64,000 nucleotides of DNA from Methanosarcina flavescens (GCF_001304615.2 NZ_CP032683.1:124001-188000), one strand, 5' to 3'. Counted from the stretch's first letter, positions 9,308-21,491 are shown. Translations and numbers: made by a program. The notes: generated by a model from the sequence alone, not told the origin.

Positions 9308-11071
9308 TCACACCCCTCTCTTTTCCCTGTACATCTTTAATGCCTGCCTGACCCTTTCTTCCTCAATTATCCCTGTAGTCGAGGGTGTTTCAAAAAACCT
9401 TTTCGGGAGAGTAAGATTTTTGAATTTGAAACCGAATTTCTTCTTCAGTTCATATTTTTTCCTGAAAATGTCCTTGCTCAGAGCTTTCAATTCTTCTTCG
9501 GTTCGATCTATTCCTATGGACTTAAGAGCCAGGATCACGTTTTCGTATGTGTAAACATTCCTCCCAAAAAGGCAGGGAACAAGACAGTTAAGGATACTTC
9601 TGCGGTCTTCTTCTTCAATTATGGTATCTATAATTTCCTCATCCGACATTGGATGGTTAAAGGCTTTCTGATCTGCACCATATCCCGCATTGTCAAGATG
9701 GGAGTGCCGAAAGCCTACAGCAAGCCCCACAATATTTCCAAGCCCTGTATGGTAGCCAGGAATTTCCAGACCCCCGAGCTGGACTGCAAAATCTTCTCCC
9801 CCATACTTTTTTGAAGCATAGACTACTCCCTTCCCGAGAGCTCTGTAAAAGTCATTTGGAGCCTTGACTAAAAGGTCTATTGCCCTGAGATATGCACCTT
9901 TATTCCCCCAGGAGAGTTCAAGCCCCATAGTCTCATCGGTTGAAATCTTCCCACGCTGCTGCATCTCCGTAGCCCAGGCGAGTACGACTCCCATGCTAAT
10001 AATATCAACACCTGCCTTTTCACAGGCTTCAATAAGCTCAAGCACGGCTTCAGGATCGGCTACTCCCAGATTTGAGCCCAGGGCATAAATCAATTCGAAA
10101 TCATAGGAAATGTTTAAAGCTTCATACTCATGGGCTTTTGAGAAAGCCCGTTTCAGCATGGCTATATGGACGCAACCGATTGGACAACCTGCGCAGGAAA
10201 CCCGTCTCAAAAGATACTTTTCGGCAAAAAGTTCTCCTGATATAGTTTCAGCTCCTTCGAAGAAAGCTGCCTGCAGGTTTCGTGTAGGCAGGCCTTTAAG
10301 CTCGTTCAGTACCAGGATGTTCTCGCTTGTGCCCAGATTGTGGTACTTCTCGGTAAGTTCGGTTTTCACAATTAAGTCATAGAACAGGCTGCAGGTCTTC
10401 CGGTAGGCTTTGTGATCAGGGCTTTTCAGTTCCCGGTTTCCTGAGATGAGCAAAGCCTTAAGTTTTTTTGCCCCAAAGACCGCCCCAAGCCCGAGGCGCC
10501 CGAAGTGGCGGTAAGTATCAACATTAACATCAGCGTATGTAACCCCTATTTCTCCTGCAGGTCCTATCCGGATGATGCTGCGCCTGCCTGCACCGGGTTC
10601 TACCTCGCGCAGGATTTTCCCCACATCAATTGCTGAGGAAAGGTGCCATATGGAAGATGCGTCCCTGAAGGAAACTTTGTCGTCGTGGACTGCCACATAC
10701 ACAGGATATTTTGAAGCTCCCTTGATAACAATTGTTTCGTACCCTGAATAACGCATGGACATGGCAAGATGACCGCCTGCGTAGGATTCTCCCAGTTCTC
10801 CATTATGAGGGGAGCGGAACAGTGCAACAGCCTTGGTACATGTCGGGTAAACGCCCGAGAGCGGACCTGTACTGAGGATAATCGGCATTTCTGGGTCAAG
10901 CGGCTCCGTACCTTCTTTATACTCTTCAAGCATGAGGTTTGTGGCAACTCCTATGCCTCCCAGATATTTCTCATAAAGGTCCGGTCTTTCCTCAACGTGA
11001 TAGCTCTGGCTGCTCAGGTCAATGTAGAGTATATTCTTAAGCCCCTCGATAGCGTACTTTTCGGTTGTCAT
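9308..11071 (-). CDS. Aldehyde ferredoxin oxidoreductase (AOR) family enzyme, 587 aa
   Basis: This tungsten/molybdenum pterin enzyme of the AOR family oxidises aldehydes (or related substrates) to acids with ferredoxin as acceptor. N-terminal AOR features include LGGIGVATNLM, ILSTGPLSGVYPTCTKA and ESYAGGHLAMSMRYSGYETIVIKG. The [4Fe-4S] ligands are in CAGCPIGC and the final Cys in SILNCLVPC near the C terminus. The length is slightly below the usual 600-620. Its ATG overlaps the stop of the upstream ferredoxin gene by four bases (ATGA), so the two are translationally coupled. The substrate cannot be told from sequence; it could be a benzoyl-CoA-reductase-like or aldehyde-specific member. Confidence 0.9.
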   Translation of the reverse strand: MTTEKYAIEGLKNILYIDLSSQSYHVEERPDLYEKYLGGIGVATNLMLEEYKEGTEPLDPEMPIILSTGPLSGVYPTCTKAVALFRSPHNGELGESYAGGHLAMSMRYSGYETIVIKGASKYPVYVAVHDDKVSFRDASSIWHLSSAIDVGKILREVEPGAGRRSIIRIGPAGEIGVTYADVNVDTYRHFGRLGLGAVFGAKKLKALLISGNRELKSPDHKAYRKTCSLFYDLIVKTELTEKYHNLGTSENILVLNELKGLPTRNLQAAFFEGAETISGELFAEKYLLRRVSCAGCPIGCVHIAMLKRAFSKAHEYEALNISYDFELIYALGSNLGVADPEAVLELIEACEKAGVDIISMGVVLAWATEMQQRGKISTDETMGLELSWGNKGAYLRAIDLLVKAPNDFYRALGKGVVYASKKYGGEDFAVQLGGLEIPGYHTGLGNIVGLAVGFRHSHLDNAGYGADQKAFNHPMSDEEIIDTIIEEEDRRSILNCLVPCLFGRNVYTYENVILALKSIGIDRTEEELKALSKDIFRKKYELKKKFGFKFKNLTLPKRFFETPSTTGIIEEERVRQALKMYREKRGV

Positions 11072-11586
11072 TTTTCCTCCCCAAGCTCTTTTCCCCCATA
11101 AAGGTCTTTATGGGATGCAGTCGGGCTGATCGGGCTTGTATCCGGAGCCGGGCTTGTATCAGTAATTATTATTTCCCCACTGTCCTCAACCTCAATCATC
11201 TCCAGCACATCATGGGGACAGAATTTCGGGCAGACCCCACAGTGTTTGCAGATTACGGCTTTTTTTTCCGCATCTAGATGGATGGCTCCCATTAAGCAGG
11301 CTTCTATACAGTTTCCGCAGCCATCGCAAATATCTTTGTTGAGGTTTACCCCTCCCCCTTTCCGTTTGGACAGCGCACCAATTGGGCAGGCCCTCATGCA
11401 CGGAGGGTCTATACAGGCATGACAGACGATTTGAACATAAGAAGTTTCGATACCACCGCGCGTCTGTATATCAATCCGGCTGTTTTTCAAAGATATGGTA
11501 TCATACCATGTCCTTGCGCAGGCCATCATACAGGAGTAGCAGCCTATGCAGCGGGCTGGATTAGCGACCTTTAATCTTTTTGCCAT
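11068..11586 (-). CDS. Four-cluster [4Fe-4S] ferredoxin, electron partner of the AOR enzyme
   Basis: This polyferredoxin of 172 residues has four cysteine motifs in order: CIGCYSCMMAC, CHACIDPPCMRAC, CDGCGNCIEAC and CKHCGVCPKFC. It resembles the HycB/DmsB-type electron-transfer subunits encoded beside AOR-family enzymes. I place the start at the ATG at 11586 (MAKRLKVANPARC) because GAGGGGGG lies just upstream; an ATG-like frame extends further upstream to 11667 but lacks such a site. The C-terminal 35 residues are Pro/Ser/Thr-rich. Coupled four-base overlap with the downstream AOR gene implies a two-subunit complex or a dedicated redox pair. Confidence 0.88.
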   Translation of the reverse strand: MAKRLKVANPARCIGCYSCMMACARTWYDTISLKNSRIDIQTRGGIETSYVQIVCHACIDPPCMRACPIGALSKRKGGGVNLNKDICDGCGNCIEACLMGAIHLDAEKKAVICKHCGVCPKFCPHDVLEMIEVEDSGEIIITDTSPAPDTSPISPTASHKDLYGGKELGEEK

Positions 11587-11762
11587 TATTCCCCCCTCAG
11601 ATTTTCCTTTAGGAAGTACGCATCTCCGGTTTATATAATCTGGTATTGTAATTCCGCAGCGGATCAAGTCCCAGGCTTACGGAACATTATGTTTCCTAAA
11701 AACGGCAAGGCTTTCCTGTATGATATCTAGGGCTACATTTAAGGAGACACTTACTTTAATGT

Positions 11763-11789
11763 GAATCGAAATGTTTTTATTTTCGATTC
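11763..11789. promoter_or_regulatory. Inverted repeat upstream of the AOR operon
   Basis: GAATCGAAA (11763-11771) and TTTCGATTC (11781-11789) form a perfect 9-bp inverted repeat around a T-rich centre. It lies about 180 bases upstream of the AOR-ferredoxin start on the minus strand and 80 bases upstream of the 38-codon gene on the plus strand. It could be an operator or a transcript hairpin for either. Confidence 0.4.
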
Positions 11790-11869
11790 GCGTAATAGGA
11801 AAGTGGGTTCCGGTTTGTAAGACGATTTAATAAAAAGCTATCTAAGATACTCTCGCTTGGAAGGTTAAT

Positions 11870-11986
11870 ATGCAACAGATTGAAACTATACAGCAAAACA
11901 AGATGATGCAGCAAAATAAAGTGATAATCGGTGCTTTCAGCTTACTGTTTACTTTGTTGACGCTTATAAGCTTGTTCTGGATCTGA
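11870..11986 (+). CDS. 38-aa small membrane protein
   Basis: The short frame starts with ATG preceded by GGAAGG at a suitable distance. The product has a Gln/Asn/Met-rich N terminus (MQQIETIQQNKMMQQNK) and one strongly hydrophobic segment (VIIGAFSLLFTLLTLISLFWI) that should cross the membrane. It is not a fragment of any neighbour. Function unknown. Confidence 0.55.
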   Translation: MQQIETIQQNKMMQQNKVIIGAFSLLFTLLTLISLFWI

Positions 11987-12105
11987 TTCGGCTTCATTGT
12001 GATTCCTCGGGAAGCGGCAATTTGACTTTCCGAATTATGGAAAGTTTTCTCCAGAATATACAGGGCTTCTTGTGAAGCACAGATGCAAAGAAAGTTGTGT
12101 CAACC

Positions 12106-12131
12106 GGAACCGAGGTTTTCTTTGCGGTTCC
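12106..12131 (+). terminator. Possible hairpin terminator downstream of the 38-aa gene
   Basis: GGAACCG (12106-12112) pairs with CGGTTCC (12125-12131) around a 12-base T-rich loop. It lies 120 bases beyond the 38-codon gene. The remaining spacer up to 12410 shows no other feature. Confidence 0.3.
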
Positions 12132-12410
12132 TTCAATTATTTTAAAATCTTCCTTAATTTAAAAAACTCAGATTTTCCCTGGCTTACAGCTAATTTCAGC
12201 CTTATAGTGCAGGTTTAACTATTCTAGCTAATAGTTTGTTTCTGGGTTTTTATCTTTCACCAGCAATTTACGTTTTCCTGCGAGCTTCCTTGCTGGAATG
12301 CTACTTTTACTATTTCTTCCAACAGCAAAAATTATTTTTTATAAGAATTAAGTTATACCTTCAAAACATCTATTTGTGTGAACTTATATTGCTACTTGAG
12401 GGTGAGATAC

Positions 12411-12548
12411 ATGGGAAAATGTGAAAGCTGCAGAAAAGAAGTTGATAATTTATTAACAGTCAAAGGGCAAAGACTCTGCACCGAATGTGCCGTTAAAGCC
12501 CAAAAGGATCTTGATCCCGACAGCCTGAATTTCAGCGCATGCATTTGA
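12411..12548 (+). CDS. 45-aa zinc-ribbon-like small protein
   Basis: ATG at 12411 follows GAGGGTGAG at a good distance. The product has two CxxC pairs 20 residues apart (Cys 4 and 7, Cys 24 and 27: CESC and CTEC), the pattern of a small zinc ribbon or rubredoxin-like knuckle, with a single Cys near the C terminus. Such miniproteins are common in methanogens and mostly of unknown role. Confidence 0.7.
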   Translation: MGKCESCRKEVDNLLTVKGQRLCTECAVKAQKDLDPDSLNFSACI

Positions 12549-12717
12549 CTATCTGATTGGAAAGAGCTTTTCAGGCTTATTTTTCTTTTTTAAAGCAGAA
12601 TGTTTTCTTCTTTAATTTTCCATTATGACACAATCGCGTATAATATCTAAAATAAACACTAAAGCGTGCTTTTATGAAATTTTCGCCTTCAATCTTTTGA
12701 TAGTAATATTTAAATGA

Positions 12718-12747
12718 TATATGAGTATATTCAAATATACTCATATA
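12718..12747. promoter_or_regulatory. ArsR operator: 14-bp perfect inverted repeat
   Basis: TATATGAGTATATT at 12718-12731 and its exact reverse complement at 12734-12747 are separated by two bases. The palindrome ends five bases before the GTG start of the arsR gene and overlaps the likely TATA box and transcription start, so ArsR binding would block initiation. This placement is classical for ArsR autorepression. Confidence 0.75.
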
Positions 12748-12751
12748 TGAT

Positions 12752-13099
12752 GTGGTATTAGTGGACATCGTTCATATACTTAAGGCACTTGCTGATGAAA
12801 ATAGAATAAGAATGATAAATCTCCTTAGAAATGGGGAATTATGTGTCTGTGAAATTGAAGCAGTTTTAGGTGCTAAACAATCTAACGTATCCAGGCATTT
12901 AAATAAACTGAAAGTTGCAGGGCTCATTACTTCTGAGAAAAAGTCTCAGTGGGTTTATTATCGGCTTAACGAGCCTACCTTCCAAAAATTTCCCTTTCTT
13001 TTAAACATTATCAATGAAGAGTTAGAGAAAATCGACATCTGTAAAGAAGATTTAAAGTTATTAGAAAAGTTCAGGAAAAGTTGCAGATGCTGCGATTGA
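12752..13099 (+). CDS. arsR: ArsR family arsenite-responsive repressor, 115 aa
   Basis: This winged-helix repressor is of the ArsR/SmtB family. The start [16 protein letters not shown], the motif [13 protein letters not shown] and the recognition helix [19 protein letters not shown] are diagnostic. The CxC of ELCVCE is the arsenite/antimonite-binding site, and the CRCC near the C terminus may add thiol ligands. It is expected to bind the palindrome just upstream and release it on As(III). I keep the GTG at 12752; a second GTG at 12761 is equally possible, and the transcript may be nearly leaderless. Its 3' end overlaps the acr3 reading frame, so the two form one operon. Confidence 0.92.
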   Translation: MVLVDIVHILKALADENRIRMINLLRNGELCVCEIEAVLGAKQSNVSRHLNKLKVAGLITSEKKSQWVYYRLNEPTFQKFPFLLNIINEELEKIDICKEDLKLLEKFRKSCRCCD

Positions 13100-14208
13100 A
13101 TAAAAAAGACCAGTTTGCTAAAAAAGTGACCGGAGTAATCGTTTTGGAAAACACAGTTTCATCGAGATTATCATTCTTAAATCGTTATTTGACTTTATGG
13201 ATTTTTCTAGCAATGTTTATTGGTGTAGGGCTTGGTTTTGTCTATCCTGGTTTTGCAGTTTTCTTGAGGAGTTTATCCATAGGAACGACTTCGATTCCCA
13301 TAGCTATTGGTTTAATAGTAATGATGTATTCTCCTTTAGCACGGGTAAAATATGAAGAATTAGGTAAGGTATTTAGGAATCACAAAGTATTAAGCCTGTC
13401 CTTATTGCAAAATTGGATTATTGGTCCTATTTTAATGTTTATACTTGCAATTGTATTTTTGAGAGATTATCCTGAATACATGGTAGGTGTTATTCTAATT
13501 GGTCTGGCCAGATGCATAGCTATGGTAATTGTTTGGAATACTCTGGCAGATGGGGATAACGAATATGCTGCTGCTCTTGTTGCTTTCAATTCAATCTTTC
13601 AGTTAGTCTTTTTCTCAATTTACGCTTACTTTTTTATAACTGTGCTCCCTGAATGGATAGGATTAAGTGGAATGGAAATAGATGTATCAATAGTAGAGGT
13701 TGCTCAGAGTGTTGCTATCTATCTTGGAATTCCATTTGCAGCTGGCTTTTTAACTCGTTATTTCTTACGCCCCTCAAAAGGAGCAGAATGGTACGACAAA
13801 AAATTCATTCCAAAAATAGGCCCTATTTCTCTTTACGCTCTTTTATTTACAATTGTTGTTATGTTCTCGTTAAAAGGAGAATACATTGTTACCCTGCCTT
13901 TAGACGTAGTAAGAATTGCTATTCCCCTCTTAATGTATTTCATAATTATGTTCACTGTCTCCTTTTTTATCGCTATGAGAATAGGGGTAAATTATGGACA
14001 GACAACATCCCTTTCTTTTAGTGCAGCAAGTAATAATTTCGAACTGGCGATTGCAGTGGCGATAGCAGTTTTCGGCATTGACTCCGGGCAGGCATTTGCA
14101 GCAGTAGTAGGTCCTTTAATTGAAGTGCCGGTTATGATAGGGCTTGTTAATGTTGCACTTTACTGGAAAAAGAAATATTGTGTTTCCTTCAAAATGTGTG
14201 GAGAGTAA
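13081..14208 (+). CDS. acr3: Arsenite efflux transporter Acr3, 375 aa
   Basis: This integral membrane arsenite exporter belongs to the Acr3 family (bile/arsenite/riboflavin transporter superfamily), with about ten hydrophobic segments. Family signatures include the conserved stretch [30 protein letters not shown], visible around residues 140-170, whose Cys is the essential thiol of Acr3 proteins, and [21 protein letters not shown] near the C terminus. The frame starts inside the arsR 3' end; an internal start near codon 18 is possible because the membrane part begins only about residue 30. It acts with ArsR in detoxification, pumping As(III) out of the cell. Confidence 0.93.
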   Translation: MQMLRLNKKDQFAKKVTGVIVLENTVSSRLSFLNRYLTLWIFLAMFIGVGLGFVYPGFAVFLRSLSIGTTSIPIAIGLIVMMYSPLARVKYEELGKVFRNHKVLSLSLLQNWIIGPILMFILAIVFLRDYPEYMVGVILIGLARCIAMVIVWNTLADGDNEYAAALVAFNSIFQLVFFSIYAYFFITVLPEWIGLSGMEIDVSIVEVAQSVAIYLGIPFAAGFLTRYFLRPSKGAEWYDKKFIPKIGPISLYALLFTIVVMFSLKGEYIVTLPLDVVRIAIPLLMYFIIMFTVSFFIAMRIGVNYGQTTSLSFSAASNNFELAIAVAIAVFGIDSGQAFAAVVGPLIEVPVMIGLVNVALYWKKKYCVSFKMCGE

Positions 14209-14346
14209 CCTCACATCATCCACCTATGGAGACAAATCTCCTGATTATGGGAGTTAGAATGAGAGTGATTTTCTGGATAAACAATCTAAAAAGAACTGCA
14301 AATCTAATCAATAGGTGCATATTCAATTCTCAGGCGTTGATAAATT

Positions 14347-15093
14347 ATGGATGCAAATGAAAAAAAACAGGTAATTAAAGAAAAATATGGGAAAATTGCA
14401 ATGGTAGGCGGATCCTGTTGTTCTAGCAGATGCTGCGAGGATTCAAATGTTATAGATCTCTCAAAATCTATTGGTTATTCTGAAGATGACCTTAAAGCTG
14501 TCCCGGACGCAAATCTTGGCCTTGGTTGTGGCAACCCCGTAGCTTTTTCAGAACTTAAAGCAGGAGATATTGTTCTTGACCTTGGCTCAGGTGCAGGATT
14601 TGATTGCTTCCTTGCTGCACAAAAAATAGGAAGCTCAGGAAAAGTAATCGGAGTTGATATGACTCAGGCCATGATTGAAAAGGCGCAGGCAAATGCCCTG
14701 AAATATGGTTATTCAAATGTCGAGTTTCGGCTTGGAGATATTGAAGACCTGCCTGTTGGGAGTGAGTCAGTAGATGTTATTATTAGCAATTGTGTAATTA
14801 ACCTGGCTCCAGACAAAGAAAAAGTTTTTAGGGAAGCCTTCAGGGTTTTGAAGCCAGGAGGTGCAATGTATATTTCGGATACGGTCCTGCTGGCTGAGCT
14901 TCCAGAGGAATTGAGAAAGGATAAAGACTTACTTGCAGGCTGTGTCGCAGGTGCTTTGCTTAAAGAAGAGTATCTAGCCCTTTTGAAAAAGGTTGGATTT
15001 TCCGTTGAAATCCTGAATGAAGATCTGGATATAAGTAAAAGAAAATATAATGGGCTACCTGTAGAAAGTTTGCAATTTAAAGCCTGTAAATAA
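14347..15093 (+). CDS. arsM: Arsenite S-adenosylmethionine methyltransferase ArsM, 248 aa
   Basis: This SAM-dependent methyltransferase methylates As(III) to volatile or less retained methylarsenicals. It begins with the typical N terminus ([10 protein letters not shown]) and a cysteine-rich segment (GSCCSSRCC). The SAM-binding motif is [12 protein letters not shown], with [12 protein letters not shown] as motif II. The conserved cysteines involved in arsenic binding are recognisable: one in GLGCGNP, one in ISNCVINL and one in LAGCVAGAL. The gene lies 140 bases after acr3 in the same direction and is probably part of the arsenic operon. The spacer between them contains only short open frames I do not support. 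Confidence 0.93.
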   Translation: MDANEKKQVIKEKYGKIAMVGGSCCSSRCCEDSNVIDLSKSIGYSEDDLKAVPDANLGLGCGNPVAFSELKAGDIVLDLGSGAGFDCFLAAQKIGSSGKVIGVDMTQAMIEKAQANALKYGYSNVEFRLGDIEDLPVGSESVDVIISNCVINLAPDKEKVFREAFRVLKPGGAMYISDTVLLAELPEELRKDKDLLAGCVAGALLKEEYLALLKKVGFSVEILNEDLDISKRKYNGLPVESLQFKACK

Positions 15094-15318
15094 GGTTAAA
15101 CTTTGTTTTGCTTCAATAATCTTTATTAGATCTTAAGTACTGATCCAGGCTTATATGATAAGTCTGGAGAAAGACTTGAAGCGAGTTTTACAGGAGAATA
15201 AAGTTTATGCGCTGAAGGTGTTGTGCAAACACACACAGAAAGCAATTCATCCCTCAAGGAAATCTGTCCTAAATATAATTAAAATAATAGGTTAAATACA
15301 AAAATTATTTGGTATTGT

Positions 15319-15507
15319 TAACTAAATATAGATAACTCTTTATTTCTATATTCCATTAAGAGAAGAACCGAATACTTTAGCATCTCATCTCAAGACTCTT
15401 AGTATAACACTTTGTCTTTCGTCCAACCTTGCCAGAAAGTGCCTCAATATGCTATTATATCCTTCAGTTGTATACGTTTTTGCTTTGGATTGAGATATGG
15501 GGATACA
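15319..15507 (-). pseudogene. IS1-family transposase C-terminal remnant
   Basis: On the minus strand a frame reads SQSKAKTYTTEGYNSILRHF. It then shifts to RKTKCYTKSLEM and again to LKYSVLLLMEYRNKELSIFS before a stop. This order and wording match the C terminus of IS1-type transposases (TYTxEGYNSxxRHFLARLxRKTKCYxKS). Two frameshifts and the missing N-terminal part make it a dead fragment. It occupies most of the arsM to 15608 spacer; the rest is AT-rich with no other feature. Confidence 0.6.
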
Positions 15508-15607
15508 AACTTATTCATAACAATACGATAATTATAACTATAATTATAAGTATAACTATAGCAAATATATCATAAAGATTATAAACTTTAAAGAATATTT
15601 TCATTTT

Positions 15608-16039
15608 ATGTCCAGATTATTAACAGAACTCGAAGAGAATATTTTTGACTTTATTGAACAACGTGGTAATGTCAGAACAAGAGAAATTGCTGAAGAGTTT
15701 GGCGAAGGCGAATACGATATATCAGTTCCAACAAACATGTTTATAGCATGTGGATTTTCTTATGAAGTAAAAATAGCTTTGAGAAATCTGATAAATAGAG
15801 GTATTGTCTTTTATATTCCAGATACAGAACTTATTGAGTCTTATGATCCTGCTACTTCAATAGCTGAGTTGATATATGAAGTTCCCAGAACTGGATATGT
15901 TCAACCTTTTTACCTGCCCTGTCGCCTTTATACTTTTGATAGTGCTTATGACTATGTACGAGAAAATTTTACAGATCCAGATCAAAAGAATCTCATGCTA
16001 TTGTTTATGCATGAGAAGAAGCAGGCAGGCTGTGATTAA
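15608..16039 (+). CDS. Unrecognised protein with winged-helix-like N terminus, 143 aa
   Basis: I do not recognise this family. The first 30 residues (LLTELEENIFDFIEQRGNVRTREIAEEFG) look like the first helices of a winged-helix DNA-binding fold, but the following segment (YDISVPTNMFIACGF) is not typical of one. A second helical segment (VKIALRNLINRGIVFYIPD) could be the recognition helix and wing. The gene has AT-rich flanks, no close operon partner and no obvious ribosome binding site, suggesting a leaderless transcript. It may belong with the 438-aa gene downstream. Confidence 0.55.
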   Translation: MSRLLTELEENIFDFIEQRGNVRTREIAEEFGEGEYDISVPTNMFIACGFSYEVKIALRNLINRGIVFYIPDTELIESYDPATSIAELIYEVPRTGYVQPFYLPCRLYTFDSAYDYVRENFTDPDQKNLMLLFMHEKKQAGCD

Positions 16040-16123
16040 TCTCTACTGTAAGATTTAAATGACATGTTAGTATCTGGAATACATGGCTTATAGAGCAAGA
16101 TCCGAAGGGTATATACGTTGTGA

Positions 16124-16309
16124 AAGTCTTTCCTCCCTGATCGTATTACAGAGAGAGCTACTCTTGAAGAAGCCCTAGCAAAACCAAATATGCTCCACAG
16201 CACAGAACTGTTTAATTATATCACAATTGACTTCCACCACAGACCAATTGTCTCTTACAATCCTATTATAAGGACAATTAATAGGTTCAAAAGTATCATT
16301 ATAAGGTAG
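16124..16309 (+). pseudogene. Possible gene fragment, 61 open codons without a start
   Basis: The frame between a TGA at 16121 and a TAG at 16307 encodes 61 residues with protein-like composition (DRITERATLEEALAKPNM, then NYITIDFHHRPIVSYNPIIR), but it has no start codon at its head. It may be the tail of a decayed gene. Family unknown. The following 16310-16877 is AT-rich; I see nothing else there. Confidence 0.3.
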
Positions 16310-16877
16310 TGTGCATAAGGTAGTTCAATCACATTTAAAAACCTTGATTTTAGACATATTTAGCATATTATAACTCAACTCTATCTTATGAAGCCTCACT
16401 ATTGAAAATTTATTGATAAAGTATCTACATGTACAGTGGATAGCTATGTTATAATAGCTATAGTTTCTGTGTTAATTATATAAACATTGCTGCCGCTGTT
16501 CGCTAGGTATGAAAGGTTTATCATTCTCAGTAGAACAAGAGGAAATTACTAGTTTGCCGAATAGCTTATAGGTCCTGACTTCGTGGCTTCAGTCTCCAAC
16601 GAGTTTCAAGTTAATTGCAATTTTTTATGTTTTAAAGACAAAAATAGAAAACTTTAAAATCACAAGACTCGACAAAAAACTTGAACTGTTAGTGCCTACA
16701 CAGAGTTGTCGAATTCTGCATTGAAATTACTGTATATACAAAGTTTCCATAAAAGACAATTATAGAATTCATCCGACTCTTATGAAGTTTGATTAAAGGA
16801 AATTAAAAATTTGAAAAGCTGAGAGAAAAAACATTTCAAATTTTTAAAGCTTTAAAATATAAAGGAGAGCTTTTGCA

Positions 16878-18194
16878 TTGGCTGAATACAGTAAATCCCT
16901 TTTATCTAGAAGCAATGATTTTGAGTGGTCACAAATTGAATATATAAATTTTGAAAAAGGTGACCAGGGTTTTGTTCGGCCTGTAGCTAGAACCAATGGT
17001 CTTTGTTTTTATCTTGATCCATCCAAATTATTAAGGACACAGAAACCTGAGGTTTTTGTCCTTAAACCTAAAGTGCCTATTCCACCAGCACATTCTTTTA
17101 TTAAAGTGACCGTTGCAGAAACTGAGGAAGTCGATGATGTTGAGCCGATTGGCAACTGGAATTATTTTTATGTAGGAGACGAGCATAACAATCTGGGTTA
17201 CAAAAATCCTACAAAAACTTATTACAAGTATGTTTCCGGTTGGGAACCTCTGGATATCACTTCTGCTTTACTTAAAGATGGAAGGTTTCAGGACTTGAGA
17301 GCCAGATTCTCGGATTATATGACAGGCTGCTTTATTGCTCCTGAAGATGATCTAGCTATGATTGAAGCTTGTATGAGTATGTATTGTGCATCTTCTCCTG
17401 CATTTGTTGCTCAAAAAGGTGGAGTAGATACTTCTATTTTCGGCAAAACTCGTCAATGGGCATCGTTTACTAGATCTACTAATTTTATACGTCCAGAGTT
17501 CCGAAAATCCAATTTCCCCTATTTTTATAAACCTTTAAAGAAGAATGAAAACCCAGACATTACAAAATGTATTGAAGTAAATAGGGCGTATAATAACAGG
17601 CAAGAAGTTCCTATATTACTCCCCATGGTGTTGCCTAGCGAATTTGAAAAGGTAGCTTTTTTTAATGAGAAAAATAAGGCATATAGGCCCTATGTACAGG
17701 CGTTCATGATTGATATGATACACATTGATCCTATAGTTTCTCCAAAATTATCAAAATTTATTGAAGAATTTATGTATGAACTAATTAATGATATTATGAC
17801 AGGAGATTGTGCTTATTATAATCAAGATATAGGTTCTATAGCTTCAAAACTTCCTATTTCTCTTGCAAGAACTAATTTAAAGCCAGAAGCCTCAAAAGAG
17901 GATATTATAGAAAGTGCAAATGCTTGGGCTAATATGTATTATCAAGCAAGGCAGCATATCACGAGTCCTTTAAGTAATGATCAAATGTATAAATTATCAC
18001 AAGATGCAAGAACATTATACCTTGAATTGAAGAATAGATATGATACTGGCATGTCCATGAAGGTAGTAGATGTTAAGAGAGATAGTAAAGTATTTGAATG
18101 GAATTTTGAAGATGCTCTTCAAAATTTAATTCGGGCAGGGGTTGTGTTTATGCCTAATGTGTACGAAATTGGGCTTGTAAATTTAAAACAGTAA
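16878..18194 (+). CDS. Unrecognised protein, 438 aa
   Basis: I do not recognise this protein. Translation is well supported: a strong AAAGGAGAG ribosome binding site lies about 9 bases before a TTG start at 16878, and the frame is long. The sequence is soluble with no membrane segment, and mixed in predicted structure. The N-terminal half carries aromatic-rich stretches (GNWNYFYVGDEHNN, TKTYYKYVSGWEPLD) and the C-terminal half is mostly helical (FIEEFMYELINDIMTG, SANAWANMYYQARQH). AT-richness and neighbours (IS1 debris, gene fragments) suggest an accessory, possibly transferred gene. No catalytic motif is apparent. Confidence 0.65.
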   Translation: MAEYSKSLLSRSNDFEWSQIEYINFEKGDQGFVRPVARTNGLCFYLDPSKLLRTQKPEVFVLKPKVPIPPAHSFIKVTVAETEEVDDVEPIGNWNYFYVGDEHNNLGYKNPTKTYYKYVSGWEPLDITSALLKDGRFQDLRARFSDYMTGCFIAPEDDLAMIEACMSMYCASSPAFVAQKGGVDTSIFGKTRQWASFTRSTNFIRPEFRKSNFPYFYKPLKKNENPDITKCIEVNRAYNNRQEVPILLPMVLPSEFEKVAFFNEKNKAYRPYVQAFMIDMIHIDPIVSPKLSKFIEEFMYELINDIMTGDCAYYNQDIGSIASKLPISLARTNLKPEASKEDIIESANAWANMYYQARQHITSPLSNDQMYKLSQDARTLYLELKNRYDTGMSMKVVDVKRDSKVFEWNFEDALQNLIRAGVVFMPNVYEIGLVNLKQ

Positions 18195-18281
18195 AAGTGT
18201 AACTGTTTCAGGGATTTACCCTTCAGCTTTTATCCGCAATTCACCTTTGTCCCTGTAATAATTTACATAGTCATAAATTAA

Positions 18282-18497
18282 ATAGAAGAACTTGATGACA
18301 AATTACACTCTTTAGAGATTCACGCAAAGCAAGGTCGCTCAAAACAGGATGAGAAATCTGCTAAATATAGAGCTTTGGATAGGAAATATATTCAGCCCCT
18401 CACCAACTGGAACTTTATCGAAGTTGTGGGGGATGGCAGACGGAAGGAGATCCGGATTACCCCTGAAGGAAAAAACATCCTGGTATTCTTGGGTTAA
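18282..18497 (+). pseudogene. Winged-helix-like fragment without start codon
   Basis: Seventy-one open codons follow a TAA and end at a TAA at 18495. The product (KSAKYRALDRKYIQPLTNWNF..ITPEGKNILVFLG) resembles the C-terminal half of an archaeal winged-helix regulator, with a helix, strand and wing. No ATG, GTG or TTG sits at its head, so it is likely a truncated remnant. It fills most of the spacer before the convergent metX gene. Confidence 0.35.
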
Positions 18498-18579
18498 CCT
18501 TGAGCCTAAATACGAATGAACGATTATATTTTATAGGGTTCTTTAAAATCATTGTGTGAGTTAAGATCTTTATTCCTGT

Positions 18580-21491
<2,912 letters not shown>

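Noticed and set aside
14178-14360. Sixty-codon frame between acr3 and arsM
   Set aside because: Overlaps both genes' ends, and no ribosome binding site or family.
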